From contig JABZJV010000010.1 in the NCBI GenBank assembly GCA_015257605.1, forward strand, positions 1-19,825: a DNA stretch of 19,825 bases, written 5' to 3'. Each line of letters opens with the position of its first letter. Within the stretch, counting starts at the first letter, position 1. The DNA is from Nanosynbacter sp. GTDB lineage: Bacteria; Patescibacteriota; Saccharimonadia; Saccharimonadales; Saccharimonadaceae. Below, in pieces: positions 1 through 7,067 of the stretch. The position numbers and the translations under genes were made by a program. The notes beneath the pieces are model-generated. The model did no database searches and was not told the DNA's origin. It saw only the letters and a program-made list of their open reading frames with translations.

Positions 1-128
1 AATTTACTTACGAAACGACGCCAGCTTATATCGGCGCTGGCCACGAATTAATATCACCAGAAGACAAAGCTGTTAAGAAGTACAAGAAAGAATTGTACGG
101 CATGTACCTGCGGGTGTATGAGAAATAG
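1..128 (+). CDS. C-terminal end of an unknown protein (partial)
   Basis: An open frame enters from the left edge and reads from base 3 to a TAG stop at 126-128. It gives 41 residues containing YIGAGHELISPEDK and ending in LYGMYLRVYEK. The tail is rich in Lys and Tyr and has no membrane segment. I do not recognise the family. The start lies outside the window, so no function can be given. The next gene on the same strand has its own promoter about 60 bp downstream, so the two are probably separate transcripts. Confidence 0.6.
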   Translation, partial: FTYETTPAYIGAGHELISPEDKAVKKYKKELYGMYLRVYEK

Positions 129-160
129 TGTTTAGTAGTTGCGCACTATCAGACGTTTTC
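125..160 (+). terminator. Possible weak terminator hairpin
   Basis: ATAGTG at 125-130 is the exact complement of CACTAT at 144-149. It overlaps the stop codon of the leftmost gene and is followed by a short TTTT run at 157-160. The stem is AT-rich and the T-tract is short, so termination is only possible. Confidence 0.3.
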
Positions 161-187
161 CATTTTCGGCTTAGTTGGACGGAGGTC

Positions 188-196
188 TGTTATAAT
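188..196 (+). promoter_or_regulatory. Extended -10 promoter upstream of the ASCH gene
   Basis: TGTTATAAT is a perfect extended -10 element (TGn plus TATAAT at 191-196). No good -35 box lies 16-18 bp upstream, as is usual for extended -10 promoters. Transcription would begin near 203, essentially at the GTG at 205. Confidence 0.65.
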
Positions 197-204
197 AGTC
201 TATT

Positions 205-720
205 GTGACTACACGTAAAGTAAAGATATCCACGAGACCGTTTAGGAGTGCCGTTTCTGGCGACAAAACCGCCAAACCGCGACTGCATAAGGGGTGCCGC
301 CGAAAAGCACAGTCTAGCGGCCGAGCCATGCTTGATCGTAATATTAAGCATCATCAGGCTGCGCCCGCTCGAAAAATGAGGATTAAAAAGCCATATTACG
401 ACGCTATCATGTCGGGTCGTAAAACCCTGGAGGTCCGCGTTGGCTATGGCAGTATTAAGCGCTTGCGGATTGGCGAGCTATTGCAGCTAGAAACCAGTCA
501 TGAGTCTGGCGCGGTACAGATTAAGTCGATTCGTACCTACGATAATTTTGCTAAGATGCTGGCAGCTGAGGATTGGCGGCAAATTGTGCCGCAAGCTAAA
601 GATAGAGCGGAAGCGCTTCGGCTTCTTCAGAAAATCTACCCGCCGCGCAAAGAAAAACTTGGCGTGTATGCTATTGAAGTTGCAAAATCAGAGAGCAGTG
701 CTGTTCAGTGTATGTCCTAA
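205..720 (+). CDS. ASCH-domain (PUA-like fold) protein
   Basis: The 171-residue reading frame has a C-terminal ASCH-type domain from about residue 58. It begins MRIKKPYYDAIMSGRKTLEV, continues with a short beta-rich core, and ends in YPPRKEKLGVYAIEVAK. ASCH proteins are small RNA-binding-like or modification-related proteins related to PUA; the substrate here is unknown. The first 57 residues are Arg/Lys-rich, low in complexity and not part of the domain. The GTG at 205 lies 8 nt after a TATAAT box, so a leaderless start there is plausible. The internal ATG at 376, which begins the conserved domain, has no ribosome binding site. The gene converges with the minus-strand gene at 738-1643. The domain call is fairly sure; the start is uncertain. 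Confidence 0.75.
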   Translation: MTTRKVKISTRPFRSAVSGDKTAKPRLHKGCRRKAQSSGRAMLDRNIKHHQAAPARKMRIKKPYYDAIMSGRKTLEVRVGYGSIKRLRIGELLQLETSHESGAVQIKSIRTYDNFAKMLAAEDWRQIVPQAKDRAEALRLLQKIYPPRKEKLGVYAIEVAKSESSAVQCMS

Positions 721-737
721 TATTTCATAGAGTGATT

Positions 738-1643
738 TTACACTATTTCAAGGATTGTTTTATTTAGCAAATTGGCAATTGTTTTTTCTTCTGCTAATTT
801 CTGCCAAGTTTTTTCACCAGCAACAATGCCGATTTCTGAAATGTACATATCGATATTTGGAACGTTCATTCTCCCGTCGTTGTATGAAAAGGATTTAATG
901 CGGCGAGAAATGCGCGCTAGAGCTGCTTTTTCTAGCATTTTTCCTATAACTTCATGGTATATGTCTCGTAGTTTGTCTCTGTCTGCTAAATTGCTAAGTG
1001 CGACAAAGTCGCAAATACAAGACGTATTCTGGTCGATTTGTTCAGTACGCTCGCTAAGGTTATAATATCCCAAACGAACATTAGCTATGTCGGCTACCGT
1101 ACCGTGAATGATAAAGGCTAGATAATAAAATAAGGCTAGCAACGCCGCGTTGTCATTTGGCAGTTGGCTAAGAGCGCAAGAGATACGGCTAATCGATGTA
1201 GTAGGATTGTCGGTCTCGTACAGAAATTTGTGTTCGACAAGCTGACTAATAATAAGCGGCTGGTCGATTTCTTCAATTAGTTGCCAATCGTTTTTGTTTA
1301 ATTTGACCATGTTATGTTGGAGCTTATCAAGATCGTTGCAAATAATCGTACAATCATTTTCTGCGGCGATTTGACTCATGGCTAGGTTCAAAGATTCGTT
1401 ATCTGTAAATGCTTGAAGTTGCCGCAAATCATGCGCCAGATTAACTGCTTCTCCCGTATATAAATCAATATCAATAGTGATAAATCCTGTACCCGAATAG
1501 TGCGTACCGAGTGCAAAATAATCGATCTGCCGCAATAGTCCGGATTGTTGCATAATCTGCTTTAACTTAGTCATCGCTAGATGCTCGTAGATATGCGCCT
1601 CGATGGGCGAAGCAGCTTGTTTGCAGATAAGGATTCGTTGCAT
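738..1643 (-). CDS. HxxEH-motif protein, M16 peptidase-like, paralog 1
   Basis: The protein has 301 residues. Near the N-terminus, AHIYEHL (His17, Glu20, His21) matches the inverted zinc motif HxxEH of M16 (insulinase/pitrilysin) peptidases. The length fits one M16 half-domain rather than the usual two. It aligns end to end with the minus-strand protein at 3438-4388: both have AHxYEH, a DY...G.HY segment, an NExxxLA stretch about 60 residues on, and a C-terminal SYxD...IDxxxxxxGIxxG motif. A third zinc ligand cannot be fixed; Glu95, in the block shared by both proteins, is a candidate. There is no signal peptide or membrane segment. An extended -10 box lies 11 nt before the ATG and there is no Shine-Dalgarno, so the mRNA is probably near-leaderless. 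The peptidase assignment rests on the motif and could be wrong. Confidence 0.7.
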   Translation of the reverse strand: MQRILICKQAASPIEAHIYEHLAMTKLKQIMQQSGLLRQIDYFALGTHYSGTGFITIDIDLYTGEAVNLAHDLRQLQAFTDNESLNLAMSQIAAENDCTIICNDLDKLQHNMVKLNKNDWQLIEEIDQPLIISQLVEHKFLYETDNPTTSISRISCALSQLPNDNAALLALFYYLAFIIHGTVADIANVRLGYYNLSERTEQIDQNTSCICDFVALSNLADRDKLRDIYHEVIGKMLEKAALARISRRIKSFSYNDGRMNVPNIDMYISEIGIVAGEKTWQKLAEEKTIANLLNKTILEIV

Positions 1644-1654
1644 GTCATCTATAT

Positions 1655-1663
1655 ATTATCACA
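1655..1663 (-). promoter_or_regulatory. Extended -10 promoter for HxxEH paralog 1
   Basis: Read on the minus strand the sequence is TGTGATAAT, with TGn followed by GATAAT, 11 nt before the ATG at 1643. The predicted leader is only a few nucleotides long. Confidence 0.5.
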
Positions 1664-1704
1664 GAGAATATGGACAGTTTATCGACTTGTCCGGGTCGGA
1701 ATGG

Positions 1705-1902
1705 CTAGCGCCGCTTGCCGTTGCCGCTACGACCGTGGTAGTTACGACCCTTAGTGTCGTGTTCCTTACGGTTAGTACCCTTGCGGTCTCTCCGCAGGTT
1801 GCCACTACGCTGAACGGCGTTGTTGTGCCTGATGTTGCACTTGGGGCAGTAGCACTGCTGCCTCTTGAGCCCAGTGTCAGGGCACTTGCTGCTGCGAACC
1901 AT
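1705..1902 (-). CDS. Small Cys-rich, strongly basic protein
   Basis: This is a 65-residue protein with a cysteine cluster near the N-terminus (Cys7, then CYCPKC at 17-22) followed by a tail made almost only of Arg, Lys, Asn, Gly and His. That layout suggests a small zinc-knuckle nucleic-acid or ribosome-binding protein, but I do not recognise the family. Reality of the gene is well supported. The ATG is preceded by AGAAGGAG with 8 nt spacing, and a consensus promoter (TTGACA, 17 bp, TATATA) lies about 100 bp upstream on the same strand. The 140-residue frame on the opposite strand here has no such signals. The leader is structured and encloses the ribosome binding site in a hairpin (see the leader entry). 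The gene lies upstream of HxxEH paralog 1 on the same strand, but that gene has its own -10 box. Confidence 0.7.
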   Translation of the reverse strand: MVRSSKCPDTGLKRQQCYCPKCNIRHNNAVQRSGNLRRDRKGTNRKEHDTKGRNYHGRSGNGKRR

Positions 1903-2003
1903 GGTGTAACTCCTTCTGGAGTCGGGCGAGATGATTATCTCGCGAAGTGGAGTGTCTCAATCTTAATGATCTTGAATGAGACGCTGGCTTCTGCAATTAC
2001 AAA
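1903..2003 (-). promoter_or_regulatory. Structured 5' leader with a hairpin over the ribosome binding site
   Basis: Between the predicted transcription start (about 2003) and the ATG at 1902 there are three inverted repeats: 1954-1959 with 1977-1982 (6 bp), 1926-1932 with 1937-1943 (7 bp, 4-nt loop), and 1909-1913 with 1918-1922 (5 bp, 4-nt loop). The last one places the GGAG of the Shine-Dalgarno sequence in a stem. This could control translation of the basic Cys-rich protein. No known riboswitch class is recognised. Confidence 0.5.
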
Positions 2004-2009
2004 AGATGA

Positions 2010-2038
2010 TATATATCAATACTAGAAGAAGATGTCAA
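2010..2038 (-). promoter_or_regulatory. Consensus sigma70-type promoter for the Cys-rich gene
   Basis: On the minus strand, TTGACA (2038-2033) is followed after exactly 17 bp by TATATA (2015-2010). This is one of the two best promoters in the window. Confidence 0.75.
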
Positions 2039-2056
2039 GGGCTTTTAGCTGAATCC

Positions 2057-2065
2057 TGTTATAAT
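2057..2065 (+). promoter_or_regulatory. Extended -10 promoter for the 45-residue membrane protein
   Basis: TGTTATAAT is a perfect extended -10 element. Its predicted start, near 2072, leaves a leader of about 34 nt carrying GAAAGGA before the ATG at 2106. It is divergent from the minus-strand promoter at 2010-2038. Confidence 0.6.
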
Positions 2066-2105
2066 TATTTATTGGCAATAATCTTAAGAGTGAAAGGATT
2101 TTGCC

Positions 2106-2243
2106 ATGGATAAAACAGTACTATCGCTAGCGGGAGTGTTGTTTGTTTTGGTGATTTTTCTATGGTTTGAGCTGAGTGATTTGAGGAAGCGGGTTGCGAA
2201 ATTAGAGAAAAGCAAATCGGCTAAAGGCAAGAAAAGCAAATGA
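2106..2243 (+). CDS. Small single-pass membrane protein (45 residues)
   Basis: The frame begins MDKTVLSLAGVLFVLVIFLW and continues with FELSDLRKRVAKLEKSKS and a Lys-rich end, stopping at TGA. Residues 4-21 form one clear hydrophobic segment. It is followed by a short heptad-like helix and a basic tail, so the C-terminus should face the cytoplasm and may contact nucleic acid or other proteins. GAAAGGA lies 8 nt before the ATG, and an extended -10 box lies upstream. A weak hairpin (CGCC/GGCG, about 2256-2268) followed by TATTTTT may end transcription. The family is not recognised; reality of the gene is supported by promoter, ribosome binding site and a sensible protein layout. Confidence 0.65.
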   Translation: MDKTVLSLAGVLFVLVIFLWFELSDLRKRVAKLEKSKSAKGKKSK

Positions 2244-2320
2244 TACTTTTTAGGCGCCTCGACGGCGTATTTTTGCAATTAAGACAATTTTGTGGCATCA
2301 TAAAAGATAAATGATTCAAT

Positions 2321-2764
2321 ATGAAAGTAAATCAGAATAATATGAGAGAATTACCACAATATCCCCAATTACCACAATATCCCCAATTACCACAATATCC
2401 CCAATTACCACGATATCCTCACCCAACTTGGCCAGACGCTATACCGTTGATAGCTAGGGTTGAACTGCCAGATATACCAGGAATGATAGAGCGCGGCTCA
2501 GAAAGTGATATAAATCCTTCAGTAGAAGCCGCACGAGGTATTGGCGAGGCGGCAAGCCGTGTTATGTTCAGAGATCCAGCAACTAGTATAGGAGCTCAGG
2601 GTGAGAATAACTCGACGGCCACGAATATGCTGGACAATCTAGGAAAACGCGTAGAAGCTGGAGAGGCCGGCGCGCTTGCTGCTCCTATTCCTCCAAAATC
2701 CTTAGAAATGCTCAATAATCTAAATGGAAGGGTCGAAGAAAGAGGCGGCCAGGCTGGCGAATAG
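2321..2764 (+). CDS. Orphan protein with an LPQYPQ tandem repeat
   Basis: This is a 147-residue frame. Residues 11-34 are about four copies of LPQYPQ (an exact 18-bp DNA repeat), followed by a Pro-rich linker, an acidic region, and a C-terminal part in which MLDNLGKRVEAGEAG and MLNNLNGRVEERGGQAG are an internal duplication. No signal peptide or membrane segment is visible. The start is uncertain: neither the ATG at 2321 nor that at 2342 has a good ribosome binding site, and the gene may be read from the promoter at 2057. Its small size, low complexity and lack of recognisable family suggest a fast-evolving lineage-specific protein. A disordered or surface-binding role is only a guess. Confidence 0.55.
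   Translation: MKVNQNNMRELPQYPQLPQYPQLPQYPQLPRYPHPTWPDAIPLIARVELPDIPGMIERGSESDINPSVEAARGIGEAASRVMFRDPATSIGAQGENNSTATNMLDNLGKRVEAGEAGALAAPIPPKSLEMLNNLNGRVEERGGQAGE
2350..2421 (+). repeat. 18-bp tandem repeat, four copies
   Basis: The unit ATTACCACAATATCCCCA occurs three times exactly (2350-2367, 2368-2385, 2386-2403) and a fourth time with two mismatches (2404-2421). Because 18 is a multiple of three, copy-number change would keep the reading frame. Confidence 0.95.
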
Positions 2765-2858
2765 TCTCTGAATAATAGAATGGAAAAAGGTAAAGAGGCA
2801 GGGAAGTCCCATTTTACACTTTGATTATACTGCAGAGGTGGTGAGATAGCACGTCTGC

Positions 2859-2887
2859 TTGCATTTTAGTATAGTTTGTGTTATAAT
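2859..2887 (+). promoter_or_regulatory. Promoter for the 124-residue orphan gene
   Basis: TTGCAT at 2859-2864, a 17-bp spacer and an extended TGTTATAAT (TATAAT at 2882-2887). The predicted start is near 2894, followed by AGAAGGAG at 2904-2911 and the ATG at 2923. Confidence 0.7.
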
Positions 2888-2922
2888 AGAAAGAGAAGTG
2901 ATAAGAAGGAGCAATTGTAAAT

Positions 2923-3297
2923 ATGGCAAATCGTAACCATGAGTTTGGTGGTATAATGCCCATAAACGGTAACCTATCACACGAAGGCAGAATGGCAGTG
3001 TTGAGGGCTTTTGGTGATGGCGCTAAACTGATGAGTAATCCAGACGGCAGCTCATATTTGCAGCTTACTGATGAGCAGCGTGGTGCTCCTTGGCAAGGAG
3101 GGTATATGCCTAGTTCTGTGGATCCAGAGGCTGGTGCGCGGAGTGATGAGGATGATAATTCTCAGGCGGCCTCTCCAGACACACTCTCTGAAAAAGCTGC
3201 TGGCCGACGTGCGTTTTTGCGAAGCAGGCCAGGGCGTTTTGGCGGTTATTTGGCGGGTCTTGCGAACAAGTTTGATCCGTCCTCGTTTGAATTGTAG
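2923..3297 (+). CDS. Orphan 124-residue protein
   Basis: The protein has an N-terminal half that looks folded (HEGRMAVLRAFGDGAKL, then SSYLQLTDEQRGAPW), an acidic, Ser/Asp/Glu-rich linker around residues 65-90, and a basic C-terminus (AAGRRAFLRSRPGRFGGYLA). No membrane segment or known motif is visible. The gene has its own good promoter and a strong ribosome binding site (AGAAGGAG, spacing 11). It is the last of the small plus-strand genes between the two HxxEH paralogs. I do not recognise the family and infer no function. Confidence 0.65.
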   Translation: MANRNHEFGGIMPINGNLSHEGRMAVLRAFGDGAKLMSNPDGSSYLQLTDEQRGAPWQGGYMPSSVDPEAGARSDEDDNSQAASPDTLSEKAAGRRAFLRSRPGRFGGYLAGLANKFDPSSFEL

Positions 3298-3317
3298 ACT
3301 AACGATTAGCATAGCAA

Positions 3318-3405
3318 ATTCGTAGATTAAATGTGCTGGCTCTGCTCGCGATGATACTGATGTCGTCTAGACAGGCCAGAATAGCTGCTGAATTTTTCTA
3401 CGAAT
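3318..3405. repeat. 9-bp inverted repeat in a gene-free gap
   Basis: ATTCGTAGA (3318-3326) is exactly complementary to TCTACGAAT (3397-3405), 70 nt apart, in the gap 3298-3437. The gap also has TGCTGAATT twice (3385 and 3411 regions) and a run of T at 3428-3435. It could fold the 3' end of the 2923-3297 transcript or be chance. Nothing else is seen in this gap. Confidence 0.4.
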
Positions 3406-3437
3406 GTAGTTGCTGAATTGCTGATTTGGTTTTTTTG

Positions 3438-4388
3438 CTACTCAATCACTTCGCTCTGACTGCCATACTTAGCGATGATTTGCGTTGCTTGCGCCACATC
3501 GTTTACGTTGTCTGGCGTAGCAATTGCGTGCCAACCGTCACTACCGAGCAAAATGCCCAAATCAAGCAGCATTCGGTCGATGTCGGGCGCTATCGAAGGC
3601 TCATCAGTATAAGATATGCTATGCAAATAATCGGCAAAGCGTTGATTCAGATCAGGCGAGCGTAAATCCCGGGCGACGGTCTGGACGCAGCGAATAATGT
3701 CAGCAAATTGGATTGGCCCCGATTGTACACTGAGATGCAGCGTATTGGTGACAGACATGTCTTCGGCGTGATATTTGATATGATTGTCGTCGGTGTAGGC
3801 GCCAAATTGGAGGCTAAGCTTTTGGCTGATTGATAAATTCAAAAAGTGCATGTATTCATAAAATAGCGGCAACATTTCGGGTCGTTGCTGGCGGAATTGC
3901 TGCGTTAGCTGAAAGGATATGTAAAGTTTGCGCGGAATTGCTGACGGCTGGTTAGTCGAGTAAATTATACCGCTGATTTGGCTAGTGCTGCTATTCAGCC
4001 GCTTAATGTTGTCGATGTTTTGCCATGGCCGAGAGTCGAGCTGTCTTAACTCGTGCATCATTCGGCCGCTGTCGGCAACGTATAGCTGGTTTGGCTCTTC
4101 GGCCAGCAAACGGTACAGAGCTAGTGAAACCGGCTCGTTATCCATCTCGCCGAAATCAGTTGGCAAGGTTAATATCTTGTTGGCTAACCGCGTGGCATCG
4201 ACCGAGTGCCAAATACTCTTAATAATGATAATGCCGCCAGGGTAAGTGTGTCCGTCTAGCATGTAGTCGGTTAGCTGGTACTGGCCTTGCTGGTACATAA
4301 ATTCGGCCGCCGTCGCCAGAAACATATGCTCGTATAAATGAGCCAACTGCGTGCATGGATGGTGCTTAACCATAGTGATGCGCTTCAT
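3438..4388 (-). CDS. HxxEH-motif protein, M16 peptidase-like, paralog 2
   Basis: The protein has 316 residues. AHLYEHMFLA (His17, Glu20, His21) closely resembles the M16 signature AHFLEHM. It aligns over its length with the protein at 738-1643, including DxxLDGHTYPGG, NEPVSLALYRLLAEE and the C-terminal SISYTDEPSIAPDID...LGILLGSDGW block. Glu98 lies 77 residues after His21, close to the usual HxxEH-x76-E spacing of M16, and Glu97 aligns with Glu95 of the paralog, so either may be the third zinc ligand. It is about one M16 half-domain in size and has no export signal. An extended -10 box lies 7 nt before the ATG and no ribosome binding site is present, so the mRNA should be leaderless. It is divergent from pheT. 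It may be a single-domain peptidase or a binding protein on an M16 fold. Confidence 0.72.
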   Translation of the reverse strand: MKRITMVKHHPCTQLAHLYEHMFLATAAEFMYQQGQYQLTDYMLDGHTYPGGIIIIKSIWHSVDATRLANKILTLPTDFGEMDNEPVSLALYRLLAEEPNQLYVADSGRMMHELRQLDSRPWQNIDNIKRLNSSTSQISGIIYSTNQPSAIPRKLYISFQLTQQFRQQRPEMLPLFYEYMHFLNLSISQKLSLQFGAYTDDNHIKYHAEDMSVTNTLHLSVQSGPIQFADIIRCVQTVARDLRSPDLNQRFADYLHSISYTDEPSIAPDIDRMLLDLGILLGSDGWHAIATPDNVNDVAQATQIIAKYGSQSEVIE

Positions 4389-4395
4389 TATATTA

Positions 4396-4404
4396 ATTAT
4401 AGCA
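4396..4404 (-). promoter_or_regulatory. Extended -10 promoter, leaderless start of HxxEH paralog 2
   Basis: On the minus strand TGCTATAAT ends 7 nt before the ATG at 4388, so the predicted transcript begins at or next to the start codon. Confidence 0.65.
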
Positions 4405-4477
4405 GAGAGTTAGAACTGATGCTCTTTGATGCGGCAGCGAATGGTTTTCGCGGGCAATTTTAGCTCGCGTACGATAG

Positions 4478-4486
4478 TGTTATACT
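4478..4486 (+). promoter_or_regulatory. Extended -10 promoter, leaderless start of pheT
   Basis: TGTTATACT ends 9 nt before the pheT ATG at 4496. There is no Shine-Dalgarno sequence in the few bases between. Confidence 0.6.
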
Positions 4487-4495
4487 ATATGTAAT

Positions 4496-7066
4496 ATGAA
4501 AGTCAGCCTAAATCTTATCAAACAATTGATTAATTTTGAATTGCCGCCGGTGGATGAGTTGGTGGCGCGGGTCAATCAGCAGCTTGGTGGCGTCGATGAA
4601 GTGATTGACCTCAACGCTAAATATGGTGGCGCGCGAATTGTCCGGGTGGTTGAATGCGCCAAGCACCCTAATGCTGATCGACTGAGCGTGACCAAGATTG
4701 ATGATGGCGGTGCGGTGGCGGATGTGCCGCGCGATGAGAATGGTCTGGTGCAAGTAGTTTGCGGCGCGCCAAATGTACATGTGGATATGTGGGCAATTTG
4801 GTTGCCGCCAAAAAGCACGGTGCCAGCCAGTTTTGATGACGATGAGCCGTTTGTGCTGGACGCGCGGCCGCTGCGCGGCGTGCTCAGCCAAGGTATGTTG
4901 GCGGCGGCGGACGAGCTGGATATTGGTGCGGATCACGAGGGAATCGTTGAGATTCATGAACACGATGTGCCGGCGGGGGTTGAACTAAGCGCGGGGGCAA
5001 GTTTCGCGGAAACGTTTGGTCTAGACGACTACGTACTGGACATTGAAAACAAGATGTTCACTCACCGGCCGGACTGCTTTGGGCAACTCGGTGTGGCGCG
5101 CGAGATTGCTGGGATTTTTCATCAGCAGTTTACCAGTCCTGATTGGTATAAATCGGAGCAGCAATTTACCGAGGCTGAAGGTCTAGAATTGACAGTAACC
5201 AACGACGCGCCAGAATTAGTGCCGCGGTTCATGGCGGTAGCAATTCGCGATGTTACTGTGCAGCCAAGTCCGCTGTGGCTGCAATGTCAGTTGGTGGCGA
5301 TGGGCGGCAAGCCGATTAACAACATTGTCGATGCCACGAATTACATAATGCTGATGACGGCGCAGCCGACGCACGCTTATGATTATGACAAATTGCGCGG
5401 GTCTACACTCGGGGCGCGGCTGGCTCGTGACGGCGAGAAAGTCAGTCTGCTTAGTGGCAAGGAATATGAGCTGACGGCTGACGACATCGTCATCGCTGAC
5501 GGCGAGGGCGTGATTGGTCTGGCGGGAATTATGGGCGGTGCCGACACTGAGGTTTCAAATGACACCAAAAATATTGTCCTAGAATGCGCTAACTTTGACA
5601 TGTATGCACTACGCCGCACGGCCATGCGCCACGGTATTTTTACTGATGCATTGACGCGGTTTAATAAGGGCCAGTCGCCGCTTCAAAATGCTGCCGTATT
5701 GAAGCAGCTGATGAGTATGGTTGGCGGGTTACAGGCGAGCGAAGTGTTTGACAAGCGCAACGATCGCCTGATGGTCATGCAGCACGATTCGCGAGTTACA
5801 TTTGGCTCTGCCGGCAAGGAAACCATTTCGATTTTCGATTGGGGCGCAGTGACTGGCGTTTTAGTGTTGGAAAGTACTTTTGTGAATGAACGTTTGGGTA
5901 CAGAATTTTCGCCGCAAGAAATCTGCCGTATATTAAAGAATGTTGAAATTAAGGCGCATGAGGAACCCGAGCCAAATACGCCTTATCAATTTGAAGTAAT
6001 CGCGCCATTCTGGCGCACCGACCTTGAACTACCGGAGGACATTGTCGAGGAAGTCGGCCGGCTGTATGGCTTTGATAAACTACCGCGTCAATTACCAATG
6101 CGCAGCATCAAGCCAGCACCGAGGAATCCGCGCCACCAGCTCAAGCAAGCGATTCGCCAAAGTCTATCGCGCGCCGGCGCCAACGAAGTCCTGACCTATA
6201 GTTTCGTCCACGAACGTGTCCTGAAAAATGCCGAGCAAGACCCGAGCCGCGCCTATCGGTTAAGCAACGCTTTAAGCCCTGATTTGCAGTATTATCGCAC
6301 CAGCGTGCTGCCGAGTTTGCTAGATAAAGTTCACGCCAACATCAAAGCCGGCCACGACGAGTTCATGTTGTTTGAAATCGGCAAAATTCACGATAAAGAA
6401 TTGCCGCTTACTGACGAGAATCTGCCGAGCGAGCAGACCTTCGTCGACGGTGTTTATGCTAGCAAAAAGCCGCGAGCCGGCGCGCCATTTTATAAAGCCA
6501 GGAAGCTGGTAGATAGGCTGTTGGCGGATATTAACGTTGACGCTGATTTTGTGAAAATAGCAGAGTCGGACGCTGATGTTCCAGCGCCGTTTGACGGCCA
6601 GCGCAGTGCTTGGATTGTCGCAAAAAACGGTGGCAAGCTGGGTGTTGTCGGCGAATTATCTCAGGCAGTGCGGCGTAATTTCAAGCTGCCAGATTACACG
6701 GCGGCGTTCTCGCTTGATATTGAAAAATTACAAGTCTGTCTGACTGAAAATCGCGAACATAATTATCGGCCGCTGAGTCGTTTCCCGTCAATCAGTCAAG
6801 ATATATCGCTGCGCTCAAGCGTGGAAATTTCGCATGATGAGTTGCTGCGAGCAGTTCGGCAATGCTTGGACGGGCCAGAAAATCTACATTGCCAGATACA
6901 GACGCTTGGCGTATATCAGCCAAAAGACGACGCGGCTATCAAGACTACCACTTTCCGACTAACGTTTACCAGCTATCAGCAAACCCTGACTGACGCTGAA
7001 GTCAAACCGATTATGGATAATATTGCGACGGCAGCGCTTACTAAACTTGACGCCGAGCGAGTATAG
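4496..7066 (+). CDS. pheT: Phenylalanine--tRNA ligase beta subunit
   Basis: The 856-residue protein matches PheT from end to end. It has an N-terminal MKVSLNLIKQLI helix, an EMAP-like tRNA-binding domain (KHPNADRLSVTKID, VQVVCGAPNV) at about 40-155, and the B3/4 editing domain (PINNIVDATNYIML at about 275-288). A B5 domain and synthetase-like core follow (EDIVEEVGRLYGFDKLP; ALSPDLQYYRTSVLPSLL). The C-terminal FDX-ACB domain (YRPLSRFPSISQDISL to the end) binds the tRNA anticodon stem. It charges tRNA-Phe as an alpha2-beta2 enzyme with PheS, which is not in this window. It stands alone with its own -10 box and predicted leaderless start, divergent from HxxEH paralog 2. Its stop is one base from that of the converging exporter gene. 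Confidence 0.97.
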   Translation: MKVSLNLIKQLINFELPPVDELVARVNQQLGGVDEVIDLNAKYGGARIVRVVECAKHPNADRLSVTKIDDGGAVADVPRDENGLVQVVCGAPNVHVDMWAIWLPPKSTVPASFDDDEPFVLDARPLRGVLSQGMLAAADELDIGADHEGIVEIHEHDVPAGVELSAGASFAETFGLDDYVLDIENKMFTHRPDCFGQLGVAREIAGIFHQQFTSPDWYKSEQQFTEAEGLELTVTNDAPELVPRFMAVAIRDVTVQPSPLWLQCQLVAMGGKPINNIVDATNYIMLMTAQPTHAYDYDKLRGSTLGARLARDGEKVSLLSGKEYELTADDIVIADGEGVIGLAGIMGGADTEVSNDTKNIVLECANFDMYALRRTAMRHGIFTDALTRFNKGQSPLQNAAVLKQLMSMVGGLQASEVFDKRNDRLMVMQHDSRVTFGSAGKETISIFDWGAVTGVLVLESTFVNERLGTEFSPQEICRILKNVEIKAHEEPEPNTPYQFEVIAPFWRTDLELPEDIVEEVGRLYGFDKLPRQLPMRSIKPAPRNPRHQLKQAIRQSLSRAGANEVLTYSFVHERVLKNAEQDPSRAYRLSNALSPDLQYYRTSVLPSLLDKVHANIKAGHDEFMLFEIGKIHDKELPLTDENLPSEQTFVDGVYASKKPRAGAPFYKARKLVDRLLADINVDADFVKIAESDADVPAPFDGQRSAWIVAKNGGKLGVVGELSQAVRRNFKLPDYTAAFSLDIEKLQVCLTENREHNYRPLSRFPSISQDISLRSSVEISHDELLRAVRQCLDGPENLHCQIQTLGVYQPKDDAAIKTTTFRLTFTSYQQTLTDAEVKPIMDNIATAALTKLDAERV

Positions 7067-7067
7067 T

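Noticed and set aside
1603..2025. 140-residue plus-strand frame with hydrophobic stretches
   Set aside because: It has no ribosome binding site and lies antisense to the Cys-rich gene and its leader, which has a consensus promoter and AGAAGGAG. The hydrophobic runs are the complement of the Arg/Gly-rich tail.
2350..2421. CRISPR array
   Set aside because: The repeats are contiguous 18-bp units without spacers and encode LPQYPQ in frame.
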